Below are positions 9,601 to 18,779 of a DNA stretch of 64,000 nucleotides, in pieces. Each line of letters begins with the position of its first letter. Positions within the stretch are counted from its first letter, which is position 1. A model generated the notes under the pieces. The model did no database searches and was not told where the DNA came from. It saw only the letters and a program-made list of their open reading frames with translations. Origin of the DNA: Paguma larvata (taxonomy: Eukaryota; Chordata; Mammalia; Carnivora; Viverridae); the NCBI GenBank assembly GCA_030068075.1, contig CM057841.1, forward strand, positions 34,761,030 through 34,825,029. The letters are read 5' to 3'. The position numbers were made by a program, and so were the translations under genes.

Positions 9601-12174
9601 TTGGTAAGTATATCAATTCCCAGCGTTTCCCCAACTGGGTTGGATTCCCAACACTTCCTGAGGACTTTGTAATATAGCTAAGAAAAGGCACACACGCAAC
9701 AATGCCTATGGATCGGACCCAAACTTGTCCTTTTCTTCTCTTTCCCTCCCTTGCCCCAAGGGAAAAGATTCACCCCTAAACCCTCTTCGGTCTAAATACA
9801 AAAAGTAGAAGGACACCTGGGTGGCTCAGTCGGTTAAGTGTCTGACTCTCAATTTTGGCTCAGGTCATGATCTCAAAGTTTGTGGGTTCAAGCCCCATAT
9901 AGGGAGTCATGCTGACAGTGCAGAGTCTGTTTGGGATTCTCTCTCCTCTCTCTGCCCCTGCCACATGCTCGCTCGCTCTCTCTCTCAAAATAAGTAAATA
10001 AAAAAATACAGAAAAGTAGAAACATAATTAACTTTTACTCTAATAAAAATTTTGCTTAAAATAAGTGTTACTCTAAACGTTTTCTTTGCCAAAATGTCTG
10101 TTTAATTTACTCCAAGTAACCCTGCCAGGTGTCCTAATGATGTTCTCACACGTGTCGTGTCGTCAGGGTGCCGTCCTGACCCCGAGCGGCGTTGCTAAGG
10201 GACACAGTGCACCACGGTTACTTCGCTTCTATAATCCAAGTGTGAACACGCTGACTGGTCAACAAGCTGTACTTGAAAAATAAAACACACGAAAAAAGAT
10301 CAAGCCCAGAGGGTTAAAATGGACAACTTGGAAAGTTTCACCTACTCGAAACGCTGAAGCCTCCCTACCACTGCAATTCTTCCAGCGTTCCTAAGTTCTC
10401 CGACCTGCTCTAGAAACCTCTCCGAGATCGAGTCCCATTCTCTATTTCAAGGACCTTATGTTGACCTTTTTTGCTGTAATTCCATGTTGGACGGGCACAC
10501 AAGGTTACTCTCTCCAGACCTCGTGACAGCCCCTAAGTCCAGCCACAGCTGGGAAGCCATCATCCTTACAAAGTTCCCAGGTACCTTCACGCCGGGTTCT
10601 CTTTGTAGAGTTGCGATTCCAGAGTTTTCAGTGTTTTATTCCAACGTGAACAAAACCGTGGAACTGAAAACCTCAATAAGGTAGGGAAAAAAACTAAGGA
10701 ACCGCTTTCCTGTGTAATACCCTTGGTATGAGCCTCAGCGTGGGGACAGAAGCACGGTCAAAGAGGAGACTTGGGATTTTTCACACACGCATAGCGCCCG
10801 AACAACTCCTTATATTCAGCTCTCTTAACTTGCTTATAAAAATGACACGAAGAACACACCGCTTCCAAAGCTGCTTTCAAAATGCAGAATTCCCTAGTGG
10901 TGACAGGCAGAAGGCCACAGGTGTTCTCCATCCATCTGTGTGTAGCCCCAAACGCTTATTTGCGGATAAGGAAGACAAGAGTTGTTCTGAGATGAAATCC
11001 AAGATTCTTGGCTCCATTATCCATAAACTGCGTATTTAGGTTATTCCATATTCATCTCTATAAAATACCATTCAACATGCCACTTCTCTCCGTCCTCCCC
11101 TGAGGAATCACCTGTCTCCCACAACAGAGTGCCTACCTTAGCTTATCCTAAAAAAGGGAACAGCGGACTAGGAATCTGCATGAGCAATGAAATAACATAG
11201 TAAGCTGCATGCTAAACACACACACCCCTACTCGACGTCTCCAGAAAGTGGGCTGGACACACACGCCCCTACTCGACGTCTCCAGAAAGTGCACAGGGCC
11301 ATCATATCCTGGGGTCAGTGAAAGTATTATCCAGTGGATACCTGAATAAAAATAATGAGGTTTGTACTTGGCTCTGAACTTATTAATCCAAACAAAACTT
11401 TGTCACCATTTTGCAATTTTCCTGATGTAGAAATCAAGCACAGAAGGCACAGTACAGACCCCAAGTAGCACTGAATGTGGGGCAGGTGCCAAAGGCCACC
11501 GAATTCTGTCTTGTTTGAGATCACTGGAAGGAAAGGAGCAAATGAATGAAATCCAAACATAACTGCCTTCTGGCTGTGCCGCTATAAGGATGCCTGGAAC
11601 AAAAGCTCTGTGTCTTGTGCCCAGCACAGTGCCTGGCACAAAACAGGATATCAGTAAATATTTGTGAAATCAGTGAACAAGCAGCTTCTTTCATCTGTAT
11701 GTTCCCAAAGCAACCTCAAGTAAGTTTATGCATTTCACGCTATGACTCGGGTACTATCAATCCCACTATATAAATGGGGAAACCGAGGCTTCCAAGGAAC
11801 TGACTGAGCAAGTCAAGACTGTGGAGAGAGACCACTGTCCTAACCGCAGCAGGGCTGCTGGACACTTAAACCCCAGCCACGCCCACCCCATATGCACCCC
11901 CAATTGCTTAGACGACGCCCCTACCTTGCACCTCAGTCACGCCAGCCTGGGGACAGGTCCCAGCAGCGCCCGCCCGGCCTCCCCTAGGCCCCAACTCTAT
12001 ACAACTACCAGCCACCCCGTCCTCAGCATCCCAGACGAGGAAGGGGCGCGGCCCCTGCACCCCGCCCAGCAGCTGTCCCCAACTCCTGACCTTTTTGTCC
12101 CAGATCTGCAGGGGTTTGCTGCCAATGCTGTAGAGGATGGAGAGGAAGCCGCTCTGGAACGTGTTTTTGAACAT
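618..12174 (-). CDS. CFAP20: CFAP20, cilia- and flagella-associated protein 20 (six exons, 193 aa)
   Basis: Small, highly conserved protein (also called BUG22, GTL3 or C16orf80; DUF667 family). It is known as an inner-junction component joining the A and B tubules of axonemal doublets, and it also has reported nuclear roles. Coding exons in transcript order are 12174-12091, 3418-3339, 2636-2525, 1732-1544, 1231-1121 and 623-618. Together they give 582 nt, that is 193 codons plus TAA, with no frameshift. The protein starts [14 protein letters not shown] and ends [10 protein letters not shown], matching the human protein as I remember it. Introns are 8672, 702, 792, 312 and 497 bp. The start has a purine at -3 and no ATG lies between it and 12466. 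The neighbouring gene CSNK2A2 lies upstream on the same strand. Identification is from memory of the family; no alignment was run. Confidence 0.97.
624..1120 (-). other. CFAP20 intron 5
   Basis: A 497-bp GC-rich intron. No repeat or RNA gene is recognised in it. Overlapping open frames on both strands are short and resemble nothing known. Confidence 0.85.
1121..1231 (-). CDS. CFAP20: CFAP20 coding exon 5 (residues 156-192)
   Basis: 111 bp, phase 0 at both ends. It encodes [12 protein letters not shown] through PVQNKAK. The acceptor is CACCCACAG and the donor is AAG|GTAAGC. Confidence 0.96.
1544..1732 (-). CDS. CFAP20: CFAP20 coding exon 4 (residues 93-155)
   Basis: 189 bp, phase 0 at both ends, the longest coding exon. 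It encodes [14 protein letters not shown] through YIETLRVQ, the core of the DUF667 fold. The acceptor is TGTCGTAG and the donor is CAG|GTGCTG. Confidence 0.96.
2229..2420 (+). repeat. CAN SINE, sense, in CFAP20 intron 3
   Basis: Begins GGGGCGCCTGCGTGGCTAAA and ends with CTCAAAATAAACAAAAC plus an A-run. It is antisense to CFAP20. It occupies part of the 792-bp intron between exons 3 and 4. Confidence 0.9.
2525..2636 (-). CDS. CFAP20: CFAP20 coding exon 3 (residues 55-92)
   Basis: 112 bp. Its first base C completes Ser55 (AG|C) and it ends in phase 0. It encodes [14 protein letters not shown] through YFTFEVQ. The acceptor is CTCTCTGCAG and the donor is CAG|GTTAGT. Confidence 0.96.
3045..3290 (-). 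repeat. MIR-type SINE remnant
   Basis: In reverse orientation it carries the MIR core, including the 'cttgggcaagtcacttaacc' type motif and the 'ctgaaaaatagggcta' segment. It is old and diverged, and lies inside intron 2. Confidence 0.6.
3339..3418 (-). CDS. CFAP20: CFAP20 coding exon 2 (residues 29-55)
   Basis: 80 bp. It encodes [12 protein letters not shown] through EIEGTNV and ends with AG, the first two bases of Ser55. The acceptor is CGTTGTAG and the donor is CAG|GTAGGT. Confidence 0.96.
3684..3858 (+). repeat. CAN SINE, sense, in CFAP20 intron 1
   Basis: Head GAGGGCACTCAGGTGGCTCA, box-B region, CTCTCAAAAAGTAAACATT and an A-run tail. Confidence 0.9.
3870..4070 (-). repeat. MIR-type SINE remnant
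   Basis: Reverse-orientation MIR signatures: 'actcagtgcctactatgcac', 'ctgactcaatcctaacaac', and a short 'gccgggattaacaaccaggc' end. Confidence 0.55.
4885..5040 (+). repeat. L2-type LINE 3' end remnant
   Basis: It has the L2 tail signature: 'aagctcaagggtagggatca', a middle 'catttgtatcttc' segment, and 'ctaggcataaactaagcatt'. It is diverged. Confidence 0.5.
8800..8935 (-). repeat. MIR-type SINE remnant
   Basis: 'agtgcttgcccaaggttaca' and the preceding 'gcatcattacaaaataag' resemble MIR in reverse orientation. Confidence 0.5.
9480..9610 (+). repeat. L2-type LINE 3' end remnant
   Basis: 'ccctgagagcagggaaaatg', 'tctccccaaatcttcacaat' and 'gttgctcaataaatctttgg' are the usual L2 3'-end motifs. Confidence 0.5.
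9811..10008 (+). repeat. CAN SINE, sense, in CFAP20 intron 1
   Basis: Head GGACACCTGGGTGGCTCAGT, box-B, pyrimidine tract ending CTCTCTCAAAATAAGTAAAT and an A-rich tail. Confidence 0.92.
11220..11291. repeat. Short tandem duplication, 41-bp period, two copies
   Basis: CCCCTACTCGACGTCTCCAG followed by AAAGTG occurs at 11225 and again 41 bp later, with only one or two differences in the flanking CA-rich bases. Confidence 0.85.
11570..11825. repeat. Two MIR-type remnants, opposite orientation
   Basis: 11570-11690 has a sense MIR tail ('cagcacagtgcctggcacaa', 'cagtaaatatttgtgaaatc'). 11715-11825 has reverse MIR motifs ('ataaatggggaaaccgaggc'). Both are old. Confidence 0.5.
12091..12174 (-). CDS. 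CFAP20: CFAP20 coding exon 1 (residues 1-28)
   Basis: 84 bp from ATG to the Lys28 codon, phase 0. It encodes [14 protein letters not shown] through IWDKK. The donor is AAG|GTCAGG, less consensual than the others. -3 is G, and no upstream in-sequence ATG occurs up to 12466. Confidence 0.96.
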
Positions 12175-12583
12175 CTCGCCCGCGGCCTTCTCAGCCGCGT
12201 CGGAGCCGACCTAGATATGGGTACCAAGTGGTGAAGGGAAAACGAGGGCTGGGCCTGGTCGGAGGAAGAGACGCTACGCGCCTGACCAGCTGATCTGTAG
12301 TCACCCGCGGGTAAAGTTGGTCGCAAGACACTACGTCCGCGAGTTTCAGCTCCCAGGAGAAACAACCACACTCAAACGGGAAACCACAGCAACTGCCGCC
12401 CGCGCTGCTCTCTCCGCCTTAAATGGAGGCAGCGGGCAGGCCGCCGTGTAAAATGGATCCCTCCGCCCATTTGACCCGCCCCCTGAGCACGCGAGGCCCA
12501 ATCCTGCCACAAGAATCACGGACTTCCTGTCCCTTCCGCTCTTAAGCCCCGCCCCAGTCCCGCCTTCTTGTGGAAGGAACTTT

Positions 12584-12596
12584 GTTGTCAAGGGAC
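12584..12596 (+). promoter_or_regulatory. Candidate X-box (RFX site)
   Basis: GTTGTCAAGGGAC fits the degenerate X-box RYYNYY-N(1-3)-RRNRAC with a 1-nt spacer. It lies about 410 bp upstream of the CFAP20 ATG. RFX factors are known to drive ciliary genes through such sites. It is a single degenerate match, so the functional call is inference. Confidence 0.35.
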
Positions 12597-13078
12597 TATT
12601 TTTCTCATCCTAGTGCCAGAGCTGCTTCTAGAAAGCGGAAGGAGACAGGATTATAGAATGTGTGAGACACGCACACGGTATCAAGGGAACGTGGCGGAGG
12701 TGGGGTCAGGGGCGGGAAGACCTGGCCCCGCCCCCTGAAGGACTGGGAGGAGTTACAAGAGCAGAAGTAAAGTGGAGAAAGGCTCAGAAGGTTGCTTTGC
12801 TAAACAACTGCTTACCAGAGAATGTCAGATAGACGGGCCGCCGTGTGCAGGATAAGGTTAAAGCAGCCAACCATTACTGAGCACTGTGCTAAGCTCCTTA
12901 TATGCATCATTGCTCTAATTATTAACAGGATCACTATGAATACACTGCGTATTGTGTGGAATGCAAAGCAGTACTCTCAGGAAAATTTATTACCTTGAAT
13001 GCACTAGCAAACAAAAAAGCCTGAACATTAAGATAATAGCAGAAATTAATAAACAAAATAGAGTTGGTTGAGCTGTTG
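12597..13078. other. Intergenic, CFAP20 upstream flank
   Basis: No gene seen. It contains the distal GC-box cluster near 12710-12735, a short MIR-like piece at 12855-12925 ('ttactgagcactgtgctaag') and otherwise unique sequence. Confidence 0.6.
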
Positions 13079-13302
13079 TTTTTTTTTTTTAATTTCTTTA
13101 ACGTTTATTTATTTTCGAGAGACATAGAGACAGAGTATGATCAAGGGAAGGGCAGAGAGAGAGGGAGACACAGAATCTGAAGCAGGCTCCAGGCTCTGAG
13201 CCATCAGCACAGAGCCCGACGCGGGGCTCGAACTCACAGACCGTGAGATCATGACCTGAGCCGAAGTCGGCCACTTAACCAACTGAGCCACTCAGGCACC
13301 CT
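13079..13302 (-). repeat. CAN SINE, antisense
   Basis: Begins with a T run, then AACGTTTATTTATTTTCGAG, and ends AACTGAGCCACTCAGGCACC. It is full length. Confidence 0.93.
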
Positions 13303-13499
13303 GTTTTTCTAAATCAATTAATACTTAGAACAATTTTTTAAGACACAAAATAAGCTGTGATATTTCAAGTGTGGAGGAAATCCCAAATGTTGGAGGCTAG
13401 TTACTCACTGGCCGTCTACCTAAATATTATACTCTGTGCCCAGGCCTGTGCTGGGTATTGTGACTGACAGACAAGGAGTTTGCAGTTAACATCATCAAC

Positions 13500-13612
13500 A
13501 CGGCTACAAATGGCTAAGGTCAGTTGAGCATTTATTAGGTGTCAGGTACAATACTAAGAGCCTAGCCTTCACTAAATCATTTAATCCTCACAGCATCCCT
13601 GTGAACAATCTA
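13500..13612 (-). repeat. MIR-type SINE remnant
   Basis: 'gagcatttattaggtgtcag' and 'tcatttaatcctcacagcat' are reverse-orientation MIR motifs. Confidence 0.55.
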
Positions 13613-13613
13613 G

Positions 13614-13650
13614 CCAGAATTTCCAGAATTTCCAGAATTTCCAGAATTCC
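13614..13650. repeat. Minisatellite, 9-bp unit x about 4
   Basis: The unit CCAGAATTT is repeated head to tail, the last copy missing one T. It directly follows the MIR remnant. Confidence 0.9.
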
Positions 13651-13719
13651 AGGGTGGGAGAATATGTGGATCTTATTAGAGTAGAAAGTAAAAAATTGTT
13701 ATTTTTGGATGACATCTGG

Positions 13720-14065
13720 GGACTGTGCTTCAGGCCAGTGAACAATTTATCCCTTGATCGTTACTAAAATGTTCGGGGATCCTTCTTGCCTCTTCCAGCT
13801 CCTGATGGTCCCGGATGCTCCTGGGGTTGTGGAACTTCACTGCGATCTCTGCCACCATCTCGGCATACCTTTCTTCTGTGTCCTCTCCTCTCATGAGCAC
13901 ACTAGTCATTGGATTTAGTGCCCACCTTGAATCCAGCATGATATCACCTTGAGACCTTCAACTAATTGCATCTGTGATGTCACTCTTTCCAAATAAGTGC
14001 CCATTTCTGAGGTTCTGGGTGGACATGAATTTTGAGGGGACACTATTCAACTCACTACACTACCT
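13720..14065 (-). repeat. Probable MaLR-type (MLT1-like) LTR remnant
   Basis: On the minus strand I see 'gagttgaatagtgtcccctc', 'aaaattcatgtccacccaga', 'cttatttggaaagagtgaca' and 'gatgcaattagttgaag', which resemble a common old mammalian LTR. The 69-aa open frame at 13730-13939 lies in it and is not a gene. The family name is tentative. Confidence 0.5.
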
Positions 14066-14149
14066 CCTCAGAGAGGACGTCTTTGACAACCAGCCTGAAA
14101 CGGCACCTCCCACCCCAACTCCTTGTCCTCCAACCCCACTTTATTTTTT

Positions 14150-14285
14150 CTTTCCGTAGTACTTATCACCACTTCATAGCCTGTGTAGTTACTTACTGCT
14201 GTCTTCTTTCCCCTGATTTTGAGATTCTGGGAGAAAGAGTTTGGTCTGTCTTATATTCCTAGTACCCAAAGTGCTTCTATAAAAT
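14150..14285 (+). repeat. L2-type LINE 3' end remnant
   Basis: 'gttacttactgctgtcttct', 'tttggtctgtcttatattcc' and 'ctagtacccaaagtgcttc' resemble the L2 3' end. Confidence 0.45.
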
Positions 14286-14463
14286 GGGAATGAGTCATGG
14301 ATCTGGGGTCCTGGTCACTGCAGCCCAGCACAGGTTCCGTCTCTCCTGGTCTCAGCAGCTCTAGACCAATCCAACCAATAGAGATTTTCTCCTCTGAATT
14401 GGGGCTCACCTAGTCCATTTGCCTGCTCACATTTTTCTAATTAACCATGTGCTCTCCTCAATC

Positions 14464-14647
14464 AAAATGGAACACCTTGGGGCGCCTGGGTGGCTCAGTT
14501 GCTTAACCAAGTGTCTGACTTTGGCTCAGGCCATGATCTCAAGGTTCATGAGTTCGAGTCCCACAACAGGCTCTGTGCTAATGGTGCGGAGCCTGCTTGG
14601 GATTCTCTCTCTCTCAAAAATAAGTAAACTTAAAAAAATGGAACACC
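14464..14647 (+). repeat. CAN SINE, sense, with target-site duplication
   Basis: The element (14479-14633, with a shortened pyrimidine region) starts GGGGCGCCTGGGTGGCTCAG and ends AAGTAAACTTAA. It is flanked by the direct repeat AAAATGGAACACCT at 14464-14477 and 14634-14647, the mark of L1-mediated insertion. Confidence 0.93.
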
Positions 14648-14857
14648 TCGAGAGAGTACGGGCTTAAGTGCCTTGAAAAGATAGCTAATCAATAAGCAGG
14701 CTGATAAGAAAATGAAAGTGCTTGCTTCTCCTAACTACCCATTCTCAGTAAGTGTCTACCTGAACTGTGTTCAGTTCTTTCTTATGTTGGTGTTCAAAGT
14801 TTATTGTGATCATGGCCTTGGCTACAGTAAGGATGATTTTTAAAAATTTATCCTGAG

Positions 14858-15074
14858 AGGGGCACCTGGGTGGCTCAGTCAGTTGGGTGTCTGACTTTGG
14901 CTCAGGTCATGATCTCACAGTTTGTGGGTTTGAGCCCCACATCAGGCTCTGTGCTGACAGCTCGGAGCCTGGAGCCTGCTTCAGATTCTGTGTCTCCCTC
15001 TCTCTCTGCCCCTCCCCTGCTTGCACTCTCTCTCAAAAAAAAAATGAATAAAAATAAAAAATAAAATAAAATAA
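14858..15074 (+). repeat. CAN SINE, sense
   Basis: Head GAGGGGCACCTGGGTGGCTC, complete body, CTCTCTCAAAAA and an (AAAAT)n tail. Tail to tail with the next element. Confidence 0.93.
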
Positions 15075-15271
15075 AATTTATTCTGAGAGACAGCGTGCAC
15101 ATGGGTGCACGTGGGGGAGAGGCAGCGAGACAGAGGGAGAGTGAGAAAGAATCCCGAGTAGGTTCCACACTATCAGCGCAGAGCCCAACGTGGGGCTTGA
15201 AACCAAAACTATGAGATCATGACCTCAGCTGAACTCAGACGCTTAACTGACTGAGCCACCCAGGCACCCCT
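15075..15271 (-). repeat. CAN SINE, antisense
   Basis: Begins AAATTTATTCTGAGAGACAG and ends GACTGAGCCACCCAGGCACC. It lies directly against the A-rich tail of the previous sense SINE, forming an inverted pair. Confidence 0.92.
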
Positions 15272-16582
15272 ACAATATAGGTGATTTGATCAAAGGTTTG
15301 GAGAACATGAATTAGTGAGCTGGCTCCATGGTAGACTTAATTTTGGCATGCTTTTATCAGGCTCAGACTGTCTTCTTCTGTGCACGTATCTCAGCACCTA
15401 CACAGAACCACCATCATGGTAGGGGCACGATGAATGAACGAGTAGAGTAGAGCCAAATGATTGTGTCTGGCGTTTACTTTCATTTCAAAGGTAAGTGGAC
15501 CAAATTAACCTAAAACCATAGATGTCTCTCACTATCATTCCTTAAGATTGTTTTTCCATCATCGACATGAAGTTATGTAAGGACAAAACACAAGAAAAAC
15601 CTTGCTAATGAGTTGCTTCCTCCACGATTTCTATAATTAGAATGAGGTGGATAAGTTAAAAAAAAGAAATAAGAAGGAAGCACAATTTTCGGAGGCAGTG
15701 AAGTGATTCCAATCTGGGTAATTGGCATCAGGCCATTAAAAGTTTCGGAAGAGATAACAAAATCCTGACCCTCACTGAGTGAGGTGCGAAATAGGGGCAG
15801 TCTTAAAAATTCCATTACTACTCCAAGGGGCTTGGTTTGTTCACCAGAAATTTGGGTAAAACCATTGGAGAAGTAGCAATCTGTACTTGGCCAGCCCCAG
15901 AGTCTCTGACCATGAACGTATCACGGTCCAGAGTTCAGACAGAATGTTACGTTGGCAGGATGTCACACACAGATTAATGGCAAGTAAATCAAAACCATGA
16001 TACCAGTAATCCTTGTCAAGTGGAGGAATACATTTCTGATTATTGTGATATTTTGTTATTTAAGATGCCTTAATGTATTAGAGAATCTGAAACTTTGAAT
16101 TTATTTTGTAATATTCGAAGGAATATGAAATCAGATCTGTGATTTTAATTTTAAAATGTCTATGAAATTTTAAGTGTGTAAACATTTAATGTTTAAAGTA
16201 TTTTATTAGATTTTAAAATGTATTAAATATTTAAAGATTTTATTTATTAGATCTATGAGTTTAGACTTAAATATGTTAGTATTTGAATGCTTAGGAAGAT
16301 TTCATGTGATTTTAGGTCTTTCATATTGGAAGTGTTTCTACAAATCAAACAATTAAATATGTGGTTGATTTTAAGTGTCTAAGGAAACTAGATTAAGCAT
16401 ACAAGCAGTATTTACGGTTTAACCCATTAAGTTTTGAATTGATCGCACATCAATCAAGGGTTAAGCAAAAGTGTTTTATAAAACCAACTACTTTGTAGTT
16501 ATAACCAGACTCGTAAATTGATGTTAAGAACACAAGAGAAATTAGATTTTAAATGCGCAGCTTTGATAACTAAGATATCATT
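15272..16582. other. Intergenic, no feature recognised
   Basis: The left part is ordinary unique sequence. From about 16020 to 16550 it is very AT-rich with repeated short 'tttaaaatgt/tttaagtgt' motifs, but no clean tandem unit. No gene or RNA seen. Confidence 0.5.
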
Positions 16583-16797
16583 GGGGCGCCTGCATAGCTC
16601 GCTTGAGCTGCGACTTCAGCTCAGGTCATGATCTCACAGTTCATGGGTCTGAGGCCCACACCCGGCTCTGCTGACAGCTCAGAGCCTGGAGCTTGCTTCG
16701 GGTTCTTTATCTCCCTCTCTCTCTGCTCTTCCCCACTCGCCCTCTGTCTCTCTCTCTCTCTCTCTCAAAAATAAACATTAAAAAAAAGAAAAAAACT
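16583..16797 (+). repeat. CAN SINE, sense
   Basis: Head GGGGCGCCTGCATAGCTCGC (diverged), (TC)n stretch, CAAAAATAAACATTAAAAAA tail. Confidence 0.9.
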
Positions 16798-17259
16798 AAG
16801 ACATTATTTGAAACACCAGTAACCATAAGCATCCCTTTCGGTGTGCAAGCGCACGGAAAGATACCACAACCCAGTGGATGATGTTTGCTCATGCCAGTCA
16901 AAGCCCAGAAACTCAGAACGCCTGGCCTCCGAGAGAGGCTTGCCACACACTGCAAGGCTGAGTTTATGCCCCAGCCCTCTTTGCTGATCGAGATGGGAAG
17001 GTACAGCAATGAGGTGAGTAGTTGTGCCTGGAGACTCACCCCTCAGCTGGGAGCAAAGATGAAACAGTGCCTTGAAATTGGGTGTTGAGCTGGGAGACGG
17101 CGGACCACTGCGTCCTGGCCCCAGGGGTTATACCCAGAGAAGACTCTCAGCCCTGACACAGCAGGGGAAGAGCCAGTGGTGGGCGGACGAGGCTGCGGCC
17201 ATCAGAGGGAAGTTCAAATGGGACTCTGCTGGGCCCTTGCACATTGTTATTTCTTAAAA

Positions 17260-17640
17260 CTTATATTTTAATTCACCTACAGTAATATGTATATTGGTGG
17301 GCAGTTTTGACAAAGGCACTAAGTCATACAACCAGCGCCACATTGAAGATACGGAGCAGCTTCATCAACCCCCAAATTTCCTTACATTCTCACTTCCCGA
17401 TGCTTAAACCATGGCAACCACAGGTTTCTGTTCCCCATTTCCTACATTTTGCCTTTTCCAGAATGTCATATAAATGGAATAAGTATCCTTTTTAAAGTCT
17501 GACTTCTTCACAATGCATTTGAGATGCACATCTTAACAGCTTGTTCAATATTCCTCGGACTGTGGCTCGTCCATTCTACGCCTGCCCCACTGCCAGCCCC
17601 CCGCAGTTTTCTTCTGAAGGCTTCCCTGCAGCATTTCAAA
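17260..17640 (+). repeat. L1M 3'UTR fragment
   Basis: Contains 'gttttgacaaaggcactaag', 'accatggcaaccacaggttt', 'cagaatgtcatataaatgga' and 'gacttcttcacaatgcattt', characteristic of the 3' part of old mammalian L1. There is no intact reading frame. Confidence 0.65.
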
Positions 17641-17795
17641 TGTCGCAGCCCTAGTAGTCATTTTTCATATTTAAGGTAAGTTTTTTCCTGTAATTTTTGA
17701 AAAGATCTTTAAAAACTGCTTTTGAAATTATTTTGTGATTGTGACCCTTCACTAATTATCATGAGAAAAAAATATATATATTTTCAAGGTTAAGT

Positions 17796-18015
17796 TTTTT
17801 TTTTCTCTAAGTTTATTTATTTGTGTTGAGAGAGACATAGACAGTGCAAGTTGGGGAGGGGCAAACAGAGGGAGAGGGAAAGAGAATCCCAAGCAGGCTC
17901 TGCACCGCTAGTGCAGAGCCCAGTGCAGGGCTTGAACCCACGGAACTGTGAGACTGTGACCTGAGTCGAAACCAAGAGTTGGATGCTCAACCGACTGAGC
18001 CACCCGGCCTTCCCA
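17796..18015 (-). repeat. CAN SINE, antisense (1 of 3 in a row)
   Basis: T-run, 'ctctaagtttatttatttgt', ending GACTGAGCCACCCGGCC. Confidence 0.92.
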
Positions 18016-18030
18016 AGAAAAAAAAACGTA

Positions 18031-18224
18031 CATTAAAAAATTTTTCATGTTTACTCAGTTTTGAGAGACAGAGCACGAGCAGGGGAGGGGGAGAGAGAGA
18101 GGGAGACACAGAATCCAAAGCAGGCGCCAGGCTGTCAGCACTGAGCCTGATGTGGGGCTTGAACTCATGAACCATGAGATCATGACCCGAGGCCACCTAA
18201 CCAACCGAGCCACCCAGGTGCCCT
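18031..18224 (-). repeat. CAN SINE, antisense (2 of 3 in a row)
   Basis: 'tttttcatgtttactcagtt' then the usual body, ending ACCGAGCCACCCAGGTGCCC. Confidence 0.92.
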
Positions 18225-18232
18225 GAAAAATA

Positions 18233-18453
18233 TATTAAAAAACCTTTTTTATTAAAATGATGAGAGAGCACAAGCAGGGGAGAGGGGCAGAGGGAGAGAG
18301 AGGGAGAGAGAGAGGGAGGGAGAGAGAGAGAGAGAATCCATGCTGAGCGTGGAGCCTGATGCCGAGCCAGGCTTGGTTCCACGACCCCGGGATCATGACT
18401 TGAGCCGAAATCAAGAGTAGGATGCTCAACTGACTGAGCCACCCATGCGCCCC
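18233..18453 (-). repeat. CAN SINE, antisense (3 of 3 in a row)
   Basis: 'ccttttttattaaaatgatg', a long (GGGA/GA)n stretch at about 18290-18335, ending GACTGAGCCACCCATGCGCC. Confidence 0.92.
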
Positions 18454-18779
18454 AAGAAAAATATTTTTTTAAGCAAATAACAATGAAGCTCATAGGATTG
18501 GAAAGACATGAAATTACATTTATTAGTTTTTTATTTCGTTAACTTTCTTATGTTAGCGTCAACACCTTTTCTTTTTTTCAGGTCTCAAACATTCTTGTTT
18601 CCCTGGAAAGCTAAAGACTCTGGGCACCATGTCCCAAGTGCTTGACAAGAATTCCATGATTAAAGGCATCACGGTTCCAGCCTAAACCAGTACGAGAAGG
18701 GAAGATTGCTTTCTCTGAATCATAGCAACGCCCTTTCTAAAACAAAACAGACGGTGGTTTTTCGCTTTTAAGATCTTAT

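Larger units (their letters stand above)
3419..12090 (-). other. CFAP20 intron 1 (8.7 kb)
   Basis: It holds two sense CAN SINEs (3684 and 9811), several MIR and L2 remnants, and a short 41-bp tandem duplication at 11220-11291. Between them, 5050-8790 and 10010-11210 are mostly unique sequence in which I recognise no gene or RNA. Confidence 0.85.
11860..12760 (-). promoter_or_regulatory. CFAP20: CFAP20 CpG-rich promoter region
   Basis: GC- and CpG-rich block around the CFAP20 first exon. Upstream of the ATG I see GC boxes (the CCGCCCCC region at 12478 and CCCCGCCCC at 12547) and an inverted CCAAT (CCAAT at 12499 on the plus strand, so ATTGG in gene direction). No TATA box is apparent. A second GC-box cluster is at 12710-12735. 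The transcription start is not determinable by eye but should lie between 12175 and about 12450. A candidate RFX X-box is at 12584-12596. Confidence 0.75.

Noticed and set aside
13614..13650. TTCCAGAA array as heat-shock or STAT sites
   Set aside because: The period is 9 bp, which does not fit the 5-bp phasing of heat-shock elements, and the half-site spacing is two bases rather than the three STAT needs.
13730..13939. 69-codon minus-strand frame (MLDSRWALNPMTS...)
   Set aside because: Lies inside an old LTR-like repeat and has no gene structure.
14879..14945. tRNA-like box A and box B sequences
   Set aside because: They are the tRNA-Lys-derived heads of SINEs, not functional tRNA genes. 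There is no acceptor-stem pairing or terminator in the right place.
14870..15064. Recurrent frames such as [18 protein letters not shown] at many sites
   Set aside because: These are the standard chance translations of CAN SINEs, seen again at 13109, 32136, 32461, 32695 and 44895.
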